Assembly (NCBI RefSeq): GCF_002067035.1 | Contig: NZ_MVQB01000026.1 | Location: 1-62,465, forward strand | Direction of reading: 5' to 3' | Source of the DNA: Methanoregula sp. PtaB.Bin085 | GTDB lineage: Archaea > Halobacteriota > Methanomicrobia > Methanomicrobiales > Methanospirillaceae | DNA: 62,465 bases | Shown here: piece by piece, positions 43,675 to 52,755 of the stretch | Layout: each line of letters begins with the position of its first letter | Numbering within the stretch: position 1 is the stretch's first letter | Made by a program: the position numbers and the translations under genes | Notes under the pieces: model-generated | What the model saw: the letters and a program-made list of their open reading frames with translations, nothing else | Told to the model about the DNA's origin: nothing | Databases searched by the model: none

Positions 43675-43969
43675 CTCTGCTGCTTCCTGAATTCCCATGC
43701 GTTCCGTCCGATCGGCACCCGGACTGGTATCCCCTGAAATATCGGAGAATCTCCGGGTCCTGCTCAGGGTACCTGTTTGAGCGGATGATGAATAAGGGTT
43801 TTTTTCTGTTCAGGTTTTTCTGCCATGCGATACAAAACAGGCACGGGAATCGCAGGATTACCTCAGTACTGCCGGCACCATAACCTGCAGCGGTGATATT
43901 CTCCACCACCTTCACAGGATCCGTAGCCTGCTGCACCTCCAGCTCGGCGACAGGTCTCCTGTAGTCAAC
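43675..43969. other. Intergenic region between divergent genes
   Basis: About 295 bp without a gene. It holds T-rich tracts near 43795-43830 and no recognisable RNA. The promoter of the minus-strand response regulator should be at the left end; no clear TATA box stands out. Confidence 0.4.
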
Positions 43970-43994
43970 TATATATGACAAAATGTCATATATA
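43970..43994 (+). promoter_or_regulatory. 25-bp perfect palindrome over the DUF2178-Xre promoter
   Basis: TATATATGACA (43970-43980), AAA, TGTCATATATA (43984-43994): an 11+3+11 perfect palindrome that includes TATA-like elements, 17 bp before the ATG at 44012. A regulator bound here would exclude TBP. Seventeen bases of it recur before the gene at 44858. The Xre-type protein encoded at 44457 is the obvious candidate binder. Confidence 0.7.
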
Positions 43995-44011
43995 CCAAAC
44001 AAAGGGACTGC

Positions 44012-44467
44012 ATGAAGAAGAACTCTTTTTACCTGATTGTCGGCTGTATCGCGCTCGCGCTGCTCGCCGTCTTCTGGTATTCCGTTGAACACCATATCCG
44101 GTTCATCACCGAGGCGGCATTCATTGTCGCGATCGTTCTTATCTATCTTATCCGGACGAAGGTGACCGATTTTATTGAGGACGAACGCACTACCCGGATA
44201 ACCGAACAGGCTGCGGTCCGGACTTTCCAGGTATTCTGGGTGATCCTGTGCGCATTTTCCATCGGTGCCGTCATGCAGATCCTGTACATCCCGTCGTTTC
44301 CCCAGGAACATTTCACGAATGCCGCAAGCCGCCCCCCGGTGATCCTCGGCCCGCGGCTCATGGGGTTCTTCCAGCTCTTCCTGCTCTGCCTGATGATCTT
44401 CCTGTACGTTGCGTTCAGGATTTATTATGCCCGCAAATACGGGGACTGGGAGACCGATGAAGAATAA
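44012..44467 (+). CDS. DUF2178-family membrane protein
   Basis: A 151-residue protein with four helices: about residues 6-24, 31-47, 73-93 and 112-138. Between the second and third is [27 protein letters not shown], the DE(R)...I.e.aa..t typical of DUF2178. The gene overlaps a small Xre-type regulator gene, a pairing seen across archaea and Firmicutes, where the membrane protein is thought to be linked to control of the regulator. Function is otherwise unknown. Confidence 0.84.
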   Translation: MKKNSFYLIVGCIALALLAVFWYSVEHHIRFITEAAFIVAIVLIYLIRTKVTDFIEDERTTRITEQAAVRTFQVFWVILCAFSIGAVMQILYIPSFPQEHFTNAASRPPVILGPRLMGFFQLFLLCLMIFLYVAFRIYYARKYGDWETDEE

Positions 44468-44678
44468 GATCAAGGTGTTCCGCGCCATGCACGACATGAC
44501 GCAGGAGGATCTTGCACAGGCAATCGGGGTTACCCGGCAGACGATCCTTGCCATCGAGAAGGGAAAATACGTGCCATCTCTCGATCTTGCATTCAGGATC
44601 GCCCGTACCTTCAACGTCACCATCGAAGACGTATTCCAGTACGAGGCGGCATCACCGATCACGGTCGGGATTGACTGA
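44457..44678 (+). CDS. Xre-family small helix-turn-helix regulator
   Basis: A 73-residue protein that is almost all HTH_3: [60 protein letters not shown]. It belongs to the YozG/DUF2178-linked group, where the protein is just a DNA-binding domain. Start at 44457 overlaps the DUF2178 stop by 11 bases. It probably binds the palindrome at 43970-43994 and perhaps the related site at 44791. Confidence 0.92.
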   Translation: MKNKIKVFRAMHDMTQEDLAQAIGVTRQTILAIEKGKYVPSLDLAFRIARTFNVTIEDVFQYEAASPITVGID

Positions 44679-44790
44679 ATCCGGACATGGGGTCACCAGC
44701 GCGTCCCGGGAGGATTCCGGCAGCGCAACCGCTGCAATCGTCCTGAACACGGCGTGTTGTTTTGTAAAAAATACCATTGAAAACAAAAAG

Positions 44791-44823
44791 TATATATGAC
44801 AAAATGTAAAATTTTCTTTACAT
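44791..44823 (+). promoter_or_regulatory. Promoter with partial copy of the 25-bp palindrome
   Basis: TATATATGACAAAATGT (44791-44807) is identical to the first 17 bases of the palindrome at 43970. Instead of the second arm comes an overlapping repeat, ATGTAAA (44804-44810), six bases, TTTACAT (44817-44823). The TATA-like start is about 60 bp before the ATG at 44858. The shared sequence suggests co-regulation with the DUF2178-Xre pair. Confidence 0.65.
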
Positions 44824-44857
44824 AATGTGTGCCCCAACACGCACATGCTGGTGAAGT

Positions 44858-46276
44858 ATGTCCCGCGAATATTCCCCTGGAACGAGATTTGCACAAAACC
44901 ATGATACCGTGTCAGAGAGATCTATCGTACGGAAACGAGCGGAAGGCACTGCTCTGAGGCTGCACTCCCTAGCCCTCATCAGCATCCTGCTTCTCTTCGC
45001 CGGTTCTGCCGTGGCCAGCGCTGCGCAGTCGTCCGGGGGAACGATGATCTCCGTAACAAACCCTCTCGACGCAGCGGCGCTCGTGTACGTATCAGGCTAT
45101 GAGATATCCCCGGAGGTCTTTTACCCGGGCGAGACCGGAACCGTGACCGTGTATGTGACGAACGCTGCCAACACCTCTGTGTCGGTATCCCAGCCGAACC
45201 TGATTGATTCCCATCTTAAGGTTATTAATATCGGGGATTTTGCCACGGCAACGTCCATCGGCCCCGGTGAGACCATCGAATTCAACTTTGTGGTCACCGC
45301 AACCGGAAGCGACGGCACCTACCTGCCGCTCTTCACGGTATCCACCAACGTATACGGGGCATCGGCAATCCATTCCCAGATAAAACTCAGGATCGATTCT
45401 TCGGACGTCAGGGCAAGTATCTCGCTCAAACCCGACCGGTTTTCGCTCGATACAAAGGACCGGGTGAATGTCAGTGTCGTCAACTCCCGGAGCGGCAATA
45501 TCACCAATGTCCTCATCGTTCCGGAGACAGTCGGTGCAACGGTCTCGCCCGATGAATCGTTCGCCGGGAACCTTGGTGCCGGGCAGTCCGTTCAGGTCCC
45601 GTTTTTTATCACCCCCAAGAAGGATACCACGGTCACGTTCCACGTGAGTTTCAAGAACGGGGACAACAGGCACACCACTGACGTTGTCCTCCCGGTAGTC
45701 CTCGGTGACAACAAGCAGGGCGCCGAGATTGTCATCAATAATATCGAGAGCACGAGTACCGGGAGCACCTTTACCCTGAAAGGCGACGTGACCAACAACG
45801 GCCTCACGGCTGCAAGGTCCGTCCTCGTCACGGTCGGGAGCCCGGCAACCCCGGTCGACCCGAACCCGGAGTACGCCATCGGGAACCTTGAGCCGGACGA
45901 CTTCTCGAGCTTCGAGGTTACCTATTCGAAGACAGGGCCCGGTGCTGTCCCGCTCATTGTCAGATTCAAGGACAGCGACGGCAACATGTTCAGCCGGCAG
46001 TTCACGATGGATGGCAGCAGCAACTCGACTGCGTACGGCCAGGGAGGGATGCCGGGCAGCGTTCCGGGATCCTCAGGCTCCTCGTTCAACCGTCGCAGCG
46101 GCATGTTCGGCTCCTTCGGTTCCGGCCTGAACCAGGTACCGCTCATCCCCATCGCGGTCATCCTCATCGCCGTCATCGCGCTGATCATTGCATGGAGAAA
46201 GGGCCTCCTGAAGGGGTTCGCCGGCAGGTTCCGGAAGAAACAGGACGATGATGACGAAGAACTGAAGGAACAGTAA
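44858..46276 (+). CDS. Membrane-anchored extracellular COG1361/CARDB-like protein
   Basis: A 472-residue protein behind a GGTGA ribosome site. A basic N-terminus and one helix (LALISILLLFAGSAVASAA) act as signal. The outer part has three Ig-like beta repeats of the S-layer/CARDB kind: SPEVFYPGETGTVTVYVTNAANTSV, KPDRFSLDTKDRVNVSVVNSRSGNITNV, and IVINNIESTSTGSTFTLKGDVTNNGLTAARSVLV. A Gly/Ser linker leads to a C-terminal helix (IPIAVILIAVIALIIAW) and a charged tail ending in acids. It precedes a MacB-type ATPase and permease and is likely the accessory adaptor of that transporter. Confidence 0.85.
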   Translation: MSREYSPGTRFAQNHDTVSERSIVRKRAEGTALRLHSLALISILLLFAGSAVASAAQSSGGTMISVTNPLDAAALVYVSGYEISPEVFYPGETGTVTVYVTNAANTSVSVSQPNLIDSHLKVINIGDFATATSIGPGETIEFNFVVTATGSDGTYLPLFTVSTNVYGASAIHSQIKLRIDSSDVRASISLKPDRFSLDTKDRVNVSVVNSRSGNITNVLIVPETVGATVSPDESFAGNLGAGQSVQVPFFITPKKDTTVTFHVSFKNGDNRHTTDVVLPVVLGDNKQGAEIVINNIESTSTGSTFTLKGDVTNNGLTAARSVLVTVGSPATPVDPNPEYAIGNLEPDDFSSFEVTYSKTGPGAVPLIVRFKDSDGNMFSRQFTMDGSSNSTAYGQGGMPGSVPGSSGSSFNRRSGMFGSFGSGLNQVPLIPIAVILIAVIALIIAWRKGLLKGFAGRFRKKQDDDDEELKEQ

Positions 46277-46293
46277 CGTTGCGGGCACGTGTC

Positions 46294-46974
46294 ATGCAGC
46301 AGACAGCCGTCATCGAACTCAATGACGTGAGCAAGATCTACCCCCTGCCATCCGGCGATGTCCTTGCCCTCGACCACATGTCGATCTGCATCAATCGCGG
46401 GGAGTTCGTCGCGATCATGGGACCGTCCGGGTCCGGCAAGTCCACGCTCCTCAACCAGATCGGGGGGCTCGATGTCCCGACCTCGGGCGTCCTGAAGATC
46501 ACCGGGAAGAACATCCGGAAGATGTCCGATACGGAACTGACCGATCTCCGCCTGAACGCGATCGGGTACATCTTCCAGAAGTTCAACCTCATCCCGCTCC
46601 TCACCGCGTATGAGAACGTGGAGTACCCGTACATCCTCAAGCACCGGGAGAATGACACCACCGGGAGGGTCAGCAGGCTTCTTGCCGATGTCGGCATCGA
46701 CCGGAAGATGGCAAAGCACAAGCCCGCCGAGCTGTCGGGCGGCCAGCAGCAGCGGGTCGCGATCGCACGGGCGCTCGTGAACGACCCGGACATCCTCCTC
46801 TGCGACGAGCCGACCGGGAACCTTGACACAAAGACCGGCGGCCAGATCATGGATATGTTAAAGGACCTGCACCGGCAGGGCAGGACTATTGTCATTGTCA
46901 CGCACGATCCCCTGATCGGGAAACAGGCAGAGCGGATCATCCAGATCCGGGACGGCAGGGTGGCGGAAGCATGA
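46294..46974 (+). CDS. ABC transporter ATP-binding protein (MacB/LolD type)
   Basis: A 226-residue ATPase. I chose the ATG at 46294 (MQQTAVIELNDVSKIYPL); a TTG five codons earlier is possible. Walker A is GPSGSGKSTL, the signature LSGGQQQRVAIARAL, Walker B ILLCDEPTGNLDTKTGGQIM and switch VTHDPLIGKQAERII, all of the LolD/MacB kind. It overlaps the permease gene by four bases. These systems drive mechanotransmission, export of peptides or lipoproteins, or resistance. Confidence 0.92.
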   Translation: MQQTAVIELNDVSKIYPLPSGDVLALDHMSICINRGEFVAIMGPSGSGKSTLLNQIGGLDVPTSGVLKITGKNIRKMSDTELTDLRLNAIGYIFQKFNLIPLLTAYENVEYPYILKHRENDTTGRVSRLLADVGIDRKMAKHKPAELSGGQQQRVAIARALVNDPDILLCDEPTGNLDTKTGGQIMDMLKDLHRQGRTIVIVTHDPLIGKQAERIIQIRDGRVAEA

Positions 46975-48239
46975 AGAAGAAAAATTTCCTCACAAAGGAC
47001 ATCATCCTCCAGCTCTCGGTCCGGAGCATCCGGCTCCACTTCCTCCGTTCGGTCCTTGCCGCGCTCGGGATCGTCATCGGGGTCGTTGCCATCTCGTCCA
47101 TGGGCATGATGGGAGCCAACATGACCATGTCGGTGACCGAGCAGCTCTCCTCGATGGCCAACGTCCTTGTCGTGAGGGCGGATACCGGCGGTGGTGGCGG
47201 GGGATTCTTCGCAGGGCCGGGTGGAGGGGGCGGGAGCACGTCCACCGTGCGGAGATCCTCGTCCTCGACCAGCACGAAGGATTACCTGACACGGGATAAC
47301 CTGGACGATATCATCCGGGCAGTCGGCACTTCCGGGACTGTCTATCCCCTGTACCAGGACAGCGACAAGATCCAGGTCGGCGACAATACCGGGCGGGCCA
47401 CGATTTACGGCATGCGCGATGACGACATGCCAAAGGTCCTGACCGTCGATAAGGGGGTGCTGCCCAACACCGCAGGCTCCATCGCTGTCGGCCCCTCGTT
47501 TGCAGAGCGGCAGGGCCTCACCATCGGCAGCCGGGTCACCATCGGCGATGCAACCCAGAACGAAACGGTCGCGAAATACCGGGTCGTGGGAATCCTGAAA
47601 GAAAAAGGCATGTCGATGGATCTCAACAGCGACAACGCCATCATCATGACCGAGAAGGCCTACGTGGGCCTGTTCGGGGGGGAGGAGGAGTACGACCAGG
47701 TCAACGTGATCGTGAGCGACATCAGCACGGTCAATGAGACAAAAACGGCAATCACCGACAAGCTGAACCGCAAGACGAACGTTGTCACGATCCAGGACAG
47801 CAGCCGGATGCTGGAGAGCATCACATCAACGGTCGGGACCCTGACAACCTTCGTCATGGCCATTGCCGGCATCTCGCTTCTCGTTGCCGCGACATCCATC
47901 TTCAACGTCATGATGATGTCGGTGACGGAACGGATCCGGGAGATCGGCATCCTGCGGAGCATCGGCACCCAGAAAGCCGAGGTTCGGAAGATGTTCCTCT
48001 ACGAAGCGATCATCCTGGGACTCGTTGGCGCGATCATCGGCGCGATCATGAGCCTCCTGCTCGGCTGGCTGGTGGTTCTCATCATGGTGGGAACAACGAA
48101 GTATTTCTTCACGTTCCAGAGCCTGGTCTATGTCCCCATGGCGATGGTGATCGGGATCGCCATCTGTATCTTCTCCGGGGTGTACCCGGCATGGAAGGCT
48201 GCCGATCTCGACCCGATCGAGGCGCTGCGGGCGGACTGA
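46971..48239 (+). CDS. ABC transporter permease (MacB/FtsX type)
   Basis: A 422-residue permease with the MacB layout: one N-terminal helix (LRSVLAALGIVIGVVAISSMGMMG), a large outer domain, and three C-terminal helices in the FtsX domain (MAIAGISLLVAATSIFNVMMMSVTERIREIGILRSIGTQKAEVRKMFLYEAIILG). The outer domain includes a Gly-rich, Ser-rich insertion at about residues 67-100 (TGGGGGGFFAGPGGGGG). It ends DLDPIEALRAD, as typical. With the ATPase and the CARDB-like protein it forms a tripartite-like archaeal system. Confidence 0.92.
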   Translation: MKKKNFLTKDIILQLSVRSIRLHFLRSVLAALGIVIGVVAISSMGMMGANMTMSVTEQLSSMANVLVVRADTGGGGGGFFAGPGGGGGSTSTVRRSSSSTSTKDYLTRDNLDDIIRAVGTSGTVYPLYQDSDKIQVGDNTGRATIYGMRDDDMPKVLTVDKGVLPNTAGSIAVGPSFAERQGLTIGSRVTIGDATQNETVAKYRVVGILKEKGMSMDLNSDNAIIMTEKAYVGLFGGEEEYDQVNVIVSDISTVNETKTAITDKLNRKTNVVTIQDSSRMLESITSTVGTLTTFVMAIAGISLLVAATSIFNVMMMSVTERIREIGILRSIGTQKAEVRKMFLYEAIILGLVGAIIGAIMSLLLGWLVVLIMVGTTKYFFTFQSLVYVPMAMVIGIAICIFSGVYPAWKAADLDPIEALRAD

Positions 48240-48257
48240 GGGACGGTGCCGGAAGCG

Positions 48258-49190
48258 TCAGCGCTTCCGCTTCTTTTTCTTCCGGTCCGGAGGGGCAGGA
48301 TCCCGCTCCTCGTCTTCCAGCATCCTCCGGGCCTGCATAAGGGCTTCCTTCTTTTCGGGGCTGACTTCCGGGTAGGCCAGATCCAGCCTTCCGAGCATGG
48401 CATTGATGATTGAGACAACCGCAAGACGGGTGAACCACTTGTGGTCGGCAGGAACGATGTACCACGGGGCCCACGGCGTGCTCGTGTGGTTGAACATCTC
48501 CTCGTACGCATCCATGTACTGCTCCCAGTACCGGCGTTCGAGCACGTCGGTTGCCGAGAACTTCCAGTTCTTCTCCGGCTCATCGATCCGCTCCAGGAAC
48601 CGTTTCTTCTGGGTCTCCTTTGAAACATTCAGGAATATCTTCAGTACCACAATGCCGTTGTCGCTGAGGTACTTCTCGAAATTGTTGATCTCCTCGTACC
48701 GGCGTTGCCATATTGTATCGGTTTTCCGGCCGGGCGGCAGCTGCTGGCGTTCGAGGAACTCCTTGTGAACCCTGACCACGAGGACTTCCTCGTAGTACGA
48801 GCGGTTGAAGATCCCGATGTTGCCGCGGCCGGGAAGGGCAAGGAAGTTCCGCCAGAGGTAATCGTGGTCCAGCTCCTCTTCGGACGGTACCTTGAAGCTC
48901 TTCACCTGGACTCCCTGGGGATTGACGCCCGACATGACGTGCTTGATGGTGCTGTCCTTGCCGGCAGCATCCATGGCCTGCAGGTTGATAAGCAGGGCAT
49001 ACGTGTTCTGGGCATAGAGCTTGTCCTGATGCTCTGCAAGGCGCTCAATCCCTTCTGCGAGCTGTTCACCGGCATCCCCGCGGGAGGACAGGCCCCCGGT
49101 ATACCCCGGGTCGTAATCCCTGCGGAGGTTGATTCGTGTTCCGGGCGGGACAATCAAACGTTTCAGTACCTTGTCAGGAAGCTGGGTCAT
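48258..49190 (-). CDS. ppk2: Polyphosphate kinase 2 (PPK2)
   Basis: A 310-residue PPK2. Walker A lies in LINLQAMDAAGKDSTIKHVMSGVNPQGVQVKSF, Walker B/lid in GRGNIGIFNRSYYEEVLVVRVH, and FLNVSKETQKKRFLERIDEPEKNWKFSATDVLERRYW forms the lid. TPWAPWYIVPADHKWFTRLAV closes the fold. The C-terminus ends in a basic Lys/Arg tail. PPK2 enzymes use polyphosphate to phosphorylate nucleoside mono- or diphosphates. It converges with the ABC operon and stands alone. Confidence 0.93.
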   Translation of the reverse strand: MTQLPDKVLKRLIVPPGTRINLRRDYDPGYTGGLSSRGDAGEQLAEGIERLAEHQDKLYAQNTYALLINLQAMDAAGKDSTIKHVMSGVNPQGVQVKSFKVPSEEELDHDYLWRNFLALPGRGNIGIFNRSYYEEVLVVRVHKEFLERQQLPPGRKTDTIWQRRYEEINNFEKYLSDNGIVVLKIFLNVSKETQKKRFLERIDEPEKNWKFSATDVLERRYWEQYMDAYEEMFNHTSTPWAPWYIVPADHKWFTRLAVVSIINAMLGRLDLAYPEVSPEKKEALMQARRMLEDEERDPAPPDRKKKKRKR

Positions 49191-49334
49191 GCAGCACCGA
49201 TACGTGGTTGTTGGCAGTGCTCCTGAATGAAACCTTCGGGCCTGGTTCCGTGCAGTCCCGGGAAAAAGAGAGAACAGGGCCGGGGCGCAGGACTGCTGAT
49301 GGATGCCCGGCCGGTGATTGCAGGGAGTGTCAGG

Positions 49335-50114
49335 TCAATTCCCGCACCTGCTGCAGCCCCCGGAGGAACTGACACCGGCCGAGGCAGCGCCCGCTTTCCC
49401 GGAGCTCAGGCCTGCATAGGACTCGAACGGCGGGTTGATCCGCTCGATCTCCTGCCCGGGCGTGGTGTTGGCAGCGCCGGCACTGAAATAACGGAAAGAG
49501 GATACAACTCCTTCGAAATCCTCTTTCTCGAACCGGTGGGAGGAGTCCGCGACAAAGACCAGCACGCTCGCGAACCCGCGCTCGTTCGCGCTGCCCTTGC
49601 GGGCAACGTATGCCACGGATGTCCTGCCGTCGGATGAGGACTCGAACCGGTCATAGACGATGTTGTTGATCGTTACCGTTGTCTCGGCCGGGGCCGGCAC
49701 CCATTTCCGGAACTGGTCGCGGTATGCCTGGTCCTGGCTCCGGGAAACGGTGTACGTAATGATGTAAAAGATATTATTGTCCCGGAGAGTGGTCCGGTAT
49801 TCCATCATCCCGGGATCATTGGCAGTCGTTATCCGGTACGTTGAAATATTCCATTCCACGGGGACCCGGAACGTGAAGAGGAGTTCGGAATCCCGGACAT
49901 CCTTCTGCTGAGAAACCTGCCGGATGATCGTAACAACCTGTTGGGGGACTTCGGTTGTCGCAGCAGCCTGAACAGATTCCGCCGGAGCGGGTGTCGGGAG
50001 GGATGCCTGGACAGCCTGCGTTGTCACGGGCGCGGGTCCTGCCTGCTGGGTGCACCCGGCAAGGAAGATGCACAGAAAAATACAAGATGCAAGGGTGATG
50101 GCAGAGTGTTTCAT
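49335..50114 (-). CDS. Lipoprotein of unknown function, paralogue 1
   Basis: A 259-residue lipoprotein from the ATG at 50114, with lipobox FLAGC. After a Thr/Pro/Ala linker comes a domain of about 150 residues: VVTIIRQVSQQKDVRDSELLFTFRVPVEWNISTYRI, then WVPAPAETTVTINNIVYDRFESSSDGRTSVAYVARKGSANERGFASVLVF and FEGVVSSFRYF. The neighbour encoded at 50408 has the same plan. The tail is Ser-rich and ends SGGCSRCGN, with two Cys. No known family is clear; it resembles PsbP-like or lipoprotein folds used for surface binding. Confidence 0.72.
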   Translation of the reverse strand: MKHSAITLASCIFLCIFLAGCTQQAGPAPVTTQAVQASLPTPAPAESVQAAATTEVPQQVVTIIRQVSQQKDVRDSELLFTFRVPVEWNISTYRITTANDPGMMEYRTTLRDNNIFYIITYTVSRSQDQAYRDQFRKWVPAPAETTVTINNIVYDRFESSSDGRTSVAYVARKGSANERGFASVLVFVADSSHRFEKEDFEGVVSSFRYFSAGAANTTPGQEIERINPPFESYAGLSSGKAGAASAGVSSSGGCSRCGN

Positions 50115-50407
50115 ACGGAAACGTGTATCCGGATGATAAAATATCCTTGTGGCTGTCGCCACGCGGGGAGACGTCCTTGTGGAGAGGGGCGGATTCTCCA
50201 GACACCGCTCGTGCGGTCTCACGGGATCGCCGGCAACAGGAATACTGAGATGTTACCGGGCATCCCATCGATGACAAGCGAAACCGGGATACGGGGACAT
50301 AATGCCAGGTCCGGATTATTCCTTCCCCGGGTATCTGTGAGGATGCAAAAACTGGGCGCCGGAATTACCGGCGTGATTCTGCCCGACTGATTTCCGTGAC
50401 GGAAGGA

Positions 50408-51214
50408 TTACCCTCTCCGTGCGGGGCAGGAGGATCCCGAGGAACTTCCTCCCTGGATCGAGCTGCTGCTCTTGACGGCAGACCGGGTGCCTCCGCTCTC
50501 GGTTTCATCGGGAATGATATAGGGGATCTCCCTGCCGGGCATGCTGCTGATCTTGTCGTGCGGGTAATACCGGAACGATGAAACAACCCGGTCGTAATCC
50601 TCGACAGCGAACGGGTTTGAGGCATCGGCCGTGTATGCAATCACGGTCAGGTACCCGAAATCGTTCATGCTCGCCTGCCGGGAAACATAGGTCACGTTTG
50701 TCGTGCCGTTAGCCGTTGATTCGAACCGGTCGAAGAGGATGCCGTTGATGGTAACAAGGGTCATGTTGGGCGAGGGGACCCATGCCTTGCATTCATCACG
50801 GTAATTCTGGTCACGGTTCCGGTAATTCTCGTAGTTGTGGATGTAGAACGTGTTGTTCTTTAAGAGGTCCGTCTGGTACATGAACCCTTCGTAGTTCTCG
50901 GGATTTGCCAGCCGGTACGTTGAGGGGTTCCATGTCACGGGGACCTGCAGCGAGAAGAGGAGTTTTGAGTCCTTCACATCCTTGACAAGGGGGATATAAT
51001 GGACGATGGTGACGACCGTCCGGGGAGCTTCGGTCTCCACGGGAACGGGAACCGTTGTATCGGGTACCGTGGGGACCGGCGTCGGCGGTTCGGTGGGGAC
51101 CGGCGATGCTGCCGTGGCTGTGGGAGTAGACGGGACCGACCCGGTAACCTGGGTACAGCCCGCGATGATGATACAGGCCATCACGGCCAGCAGGAGTATC
51201 CCTGAACATCTCAT
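50408..51214 (-). CDS. Lipoprotein of unknown function, paralogue 2
   Basis: A 268-residue lipoprotein with signal ILLLAVMACII and lipobox ending AGC. A Pro/Thr-rich linker leads to the same domain as paralogue 1: VVTIVHYIPLVKDVKDSKLLFSLQVPVTWNPSTYRL, WVPSPNMTLVTINGILFDRFESTANGTTNVTYVSRQASMNDFGYLTVIAY, and VVSSFRYYPHDKISSMPGREIPYI. It ends in a Ser-rich tail with one Cys (GSSSGSSCPARRG). The two genes are separated by 293 bp that includes no gene, so each may have its own promoter. Confidence 0.72.
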   Translation of the reverse strand: MRCSGILLLAVMACIIIAGCTQVTGSVPSTPTATAASPVPTEPPTPVPTVPDTTVPVPVETEAPRTVVTIVHYIPLVKDVKDSKLLFSLQVPVTWNPSTYRLANPENYEGFMYQTDLLKNNTFYIHNYENYRNRDQNYRDECKAWVPSPNMTLVTINGILFDRFESTANGTTNVTYVSRQASMNDFGYLTVIAYTADASNPFAVEDYDRVVSSFRYYPHDKISSMPGREIPYIIPDETESGGTRSAVKSSSSIQGGSSSGSSCPARRG

Positions 51215-51493
51215 GTACAGGATTTTCTTTGAGAGAGGCCATTATCCTTTTGCATGAGGCAGGATCGCGCTCCGGCGGAGAGCTGTCGTCCGGTTCCGTG
51301 AAGATGTGCCCCGGGCGAGCAAAGCGCGCAGGCAGCTCCGGATGAACATGCCCGCAGGCAATGCACCGGATCCCGCGGGTTTTCCGGCCGGCTTTTCAAA
51401 AAACCGCTCCGGTACCCTGCAGGTTTCCAAAATACATTCCTTTTTCAACTTAGAGAAAAAACGTAAGGATACTGTACGGATGAGGGGAACAGT

Positions 51494-51829
51494 ATGCTGA
51501 CCAAGAAGGAATTTGCTGACTGTATCTATAACGTGCTGACCCCGTACGACCTGCACGAGAAGATGAAATCCGTTCTCACGGCAGCAAAGAATACCGATAT
51601 CATCATCAACTATGGGAACGGCCATTTCCTGATCGGCCATAAAAAATACCGCGACGGCCTCGCTGTCTCAACCGACGGCTTCGGGCTCTGGGAGATCACC
51701 GAACTCAGATCCACCGAAGACAGGTCATACGAGTTTACCGATAAAACATTCAGAACGGAGAATACCGAGACTGTTGTCAGGGCAGTCGCCTCGCTCCTGA
51801 TAACGTGGGAAGAGTTCCAGGGATCCTGA
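51494..51829 (+). CDS. Hypothetical protein
   Basis: A 111-residue soluble protein with no signal peptide, behind a GAGGGGA ribosome site. KKEFADCIYNVLTPYDLHEKMKSVLTAAKNTDIIINYGNGHFLIGHKKYRDGLAVSTDGFGLWEITEL reads like an alpha/beta fold. I do not recognise the family. It converges with the DJ-1/PfpI gene. The 280 bp before it, up to the lipoprotein gene, hold nothing I can identify. Confidence 0.62.
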   Translation: MLTKKEFADCIYNVLTPYDLHEKMKSVLTAAKNTDIIINYGNGHFLIGHKKYRDGLAVSTDGFGLWEITELRSTEDRSYEFTDKTFRTENTETVVRAVASLLITWEEFQGS

Positions 51830-51867
51830 ATTCCCCGTTTTGCAAAGGAAAGACCGGGATATCCCGG

Positions 51868-52392
51868 TCACCATTCCACCGCAGTGAGGGTTTTAATGAA
51901 AGTCGCGGCAAACTCTTCTGCTGCCGCAGGACCGTTCGCCGTAATGATCCGGCTGTCGGTGACCACAGGCCGGTCAACCGGTATGGCACCCCCGGCCTTC
52001 ATCTCGCGGAACGAGACCGGGGTGTTGAAGAAGGTCGCCTTCTTCCCTTTCAGGATCCCGGCCCGGGCGAGCACGACCGGGGCAAGGCAGATCGCACCAA
52101 CCACTTTTGCAGTTGTCTGGAAGTACTTCACCATCCCCGCAAGGAGGTCATCATCCCAGAGGTGCATCTGTGCGCCGCCGCCGCCGACAACCAGAATCCC
52201 GTCATAGGCTTTGGGATCGACCTCCTCAAACGACAGGGTGGCGCTGACCTTCATCCCCAGCATCCCGGTACAGGGACCCCGTCTCTTGGAGGCCACATCG
52301 TAACCGATGCCGGCCTTCTGCAATGCTGCTGCCGGGATGGCAAATTCCTCGTCGCGGAATTTTTCCGGTGCAATAACGATGAGGATCTTCAT
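51868..52392 (-). CDS. DJ-1/PfpI family protein
   Basis: A 174-residue protein from the ATG at 52392. MKILIVIAPEKFRDEEFAIPAAALQKAG contains the conserved Glu of the active site, and the nucleophile elbow is VVGAICLAPVVLARAG with the catalytic Cys. ILVVGGGGAQMHLWDD is the usual glycine-rich loop. The family includes chaperone-like, glyoxalase and peptidase members. The gene is preceded by two 24-bp tandem repeats that may regulate it. Confidence 0.88.
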   Translation of the reverse strand: MKILIVIAPEKFRDEEFAIPAAALQKAGIGYDVASKRRGPCTGMLGMKVSATLSFEEVDPKAYDGILVVGGGGAQMHLWDDDLLAGMVKYFQTTAKVVGAICLAPVVLARAGILKGKKATFFNTPVSFREMKAGGAIPVDRPVVTDSRIITANGPAAAEEFAATFIKTLTAVEW

Positions 52393-52457
52393 ACATTGCC
52401 TCATACCGCTGCAATTATAAGAGGATTGCGGACCGGGCATTCTCTGCCCGGGACCGT

Positions 52458-52505
52458 AAATACCGGACAGATATTATCCGGAAATACCGGACAGATTTGA
52501 TCCGG
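52458..52505. repeat. Two tandem 24-bp repeats upstream of the DJ-1/PfpI gene
   Basis: The units 52458-52481 and 52482-52505 begin AAATACCGGACAGAT and end ATCCGG; they differ at two bases. They lie about 66 bp before the DJ-1 ATG on the minus strand. The spacing near 24 bp suggests two binding sites on one DNA face or a promoter-linked element. No coding frame uses them. Confidence 0.55.
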
Positions 52506-52755
52506 AAAAACCAGCAGCGGGCAGGAATTTTCACCAGAATCCTGCCTGTATTCATTGTTTCGTCACTGCATGCCAGCCCTTTTTTCAATCCGGCAATTTC
52601 ATAATTCTTTTATACCCCTTTATTTCCACTGGAAAACAGGCCCAGATTCCTTTACCATCAGCGCTGTTGATAACGATTTTCATTTAACAAAAAGCTGCGA
52701 TTCTGGAAAAACGCATATGAACAGGAGTTCACCAGGATGATGAAAATTATTTGAA
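52506..52755. other. Intergenic stretch without a gene
   Basis: AT-rich DNA between the tandem repeats and the structured repeat. Short frames are present but lack ribosome sites and coding-like composition. Nothing more is supported. Confidence 0.35.

Noticed and set aside
52458-52505. CRISPR array
   Set aside because: Only two units directly joined without spacers, and no cas genes in the window.
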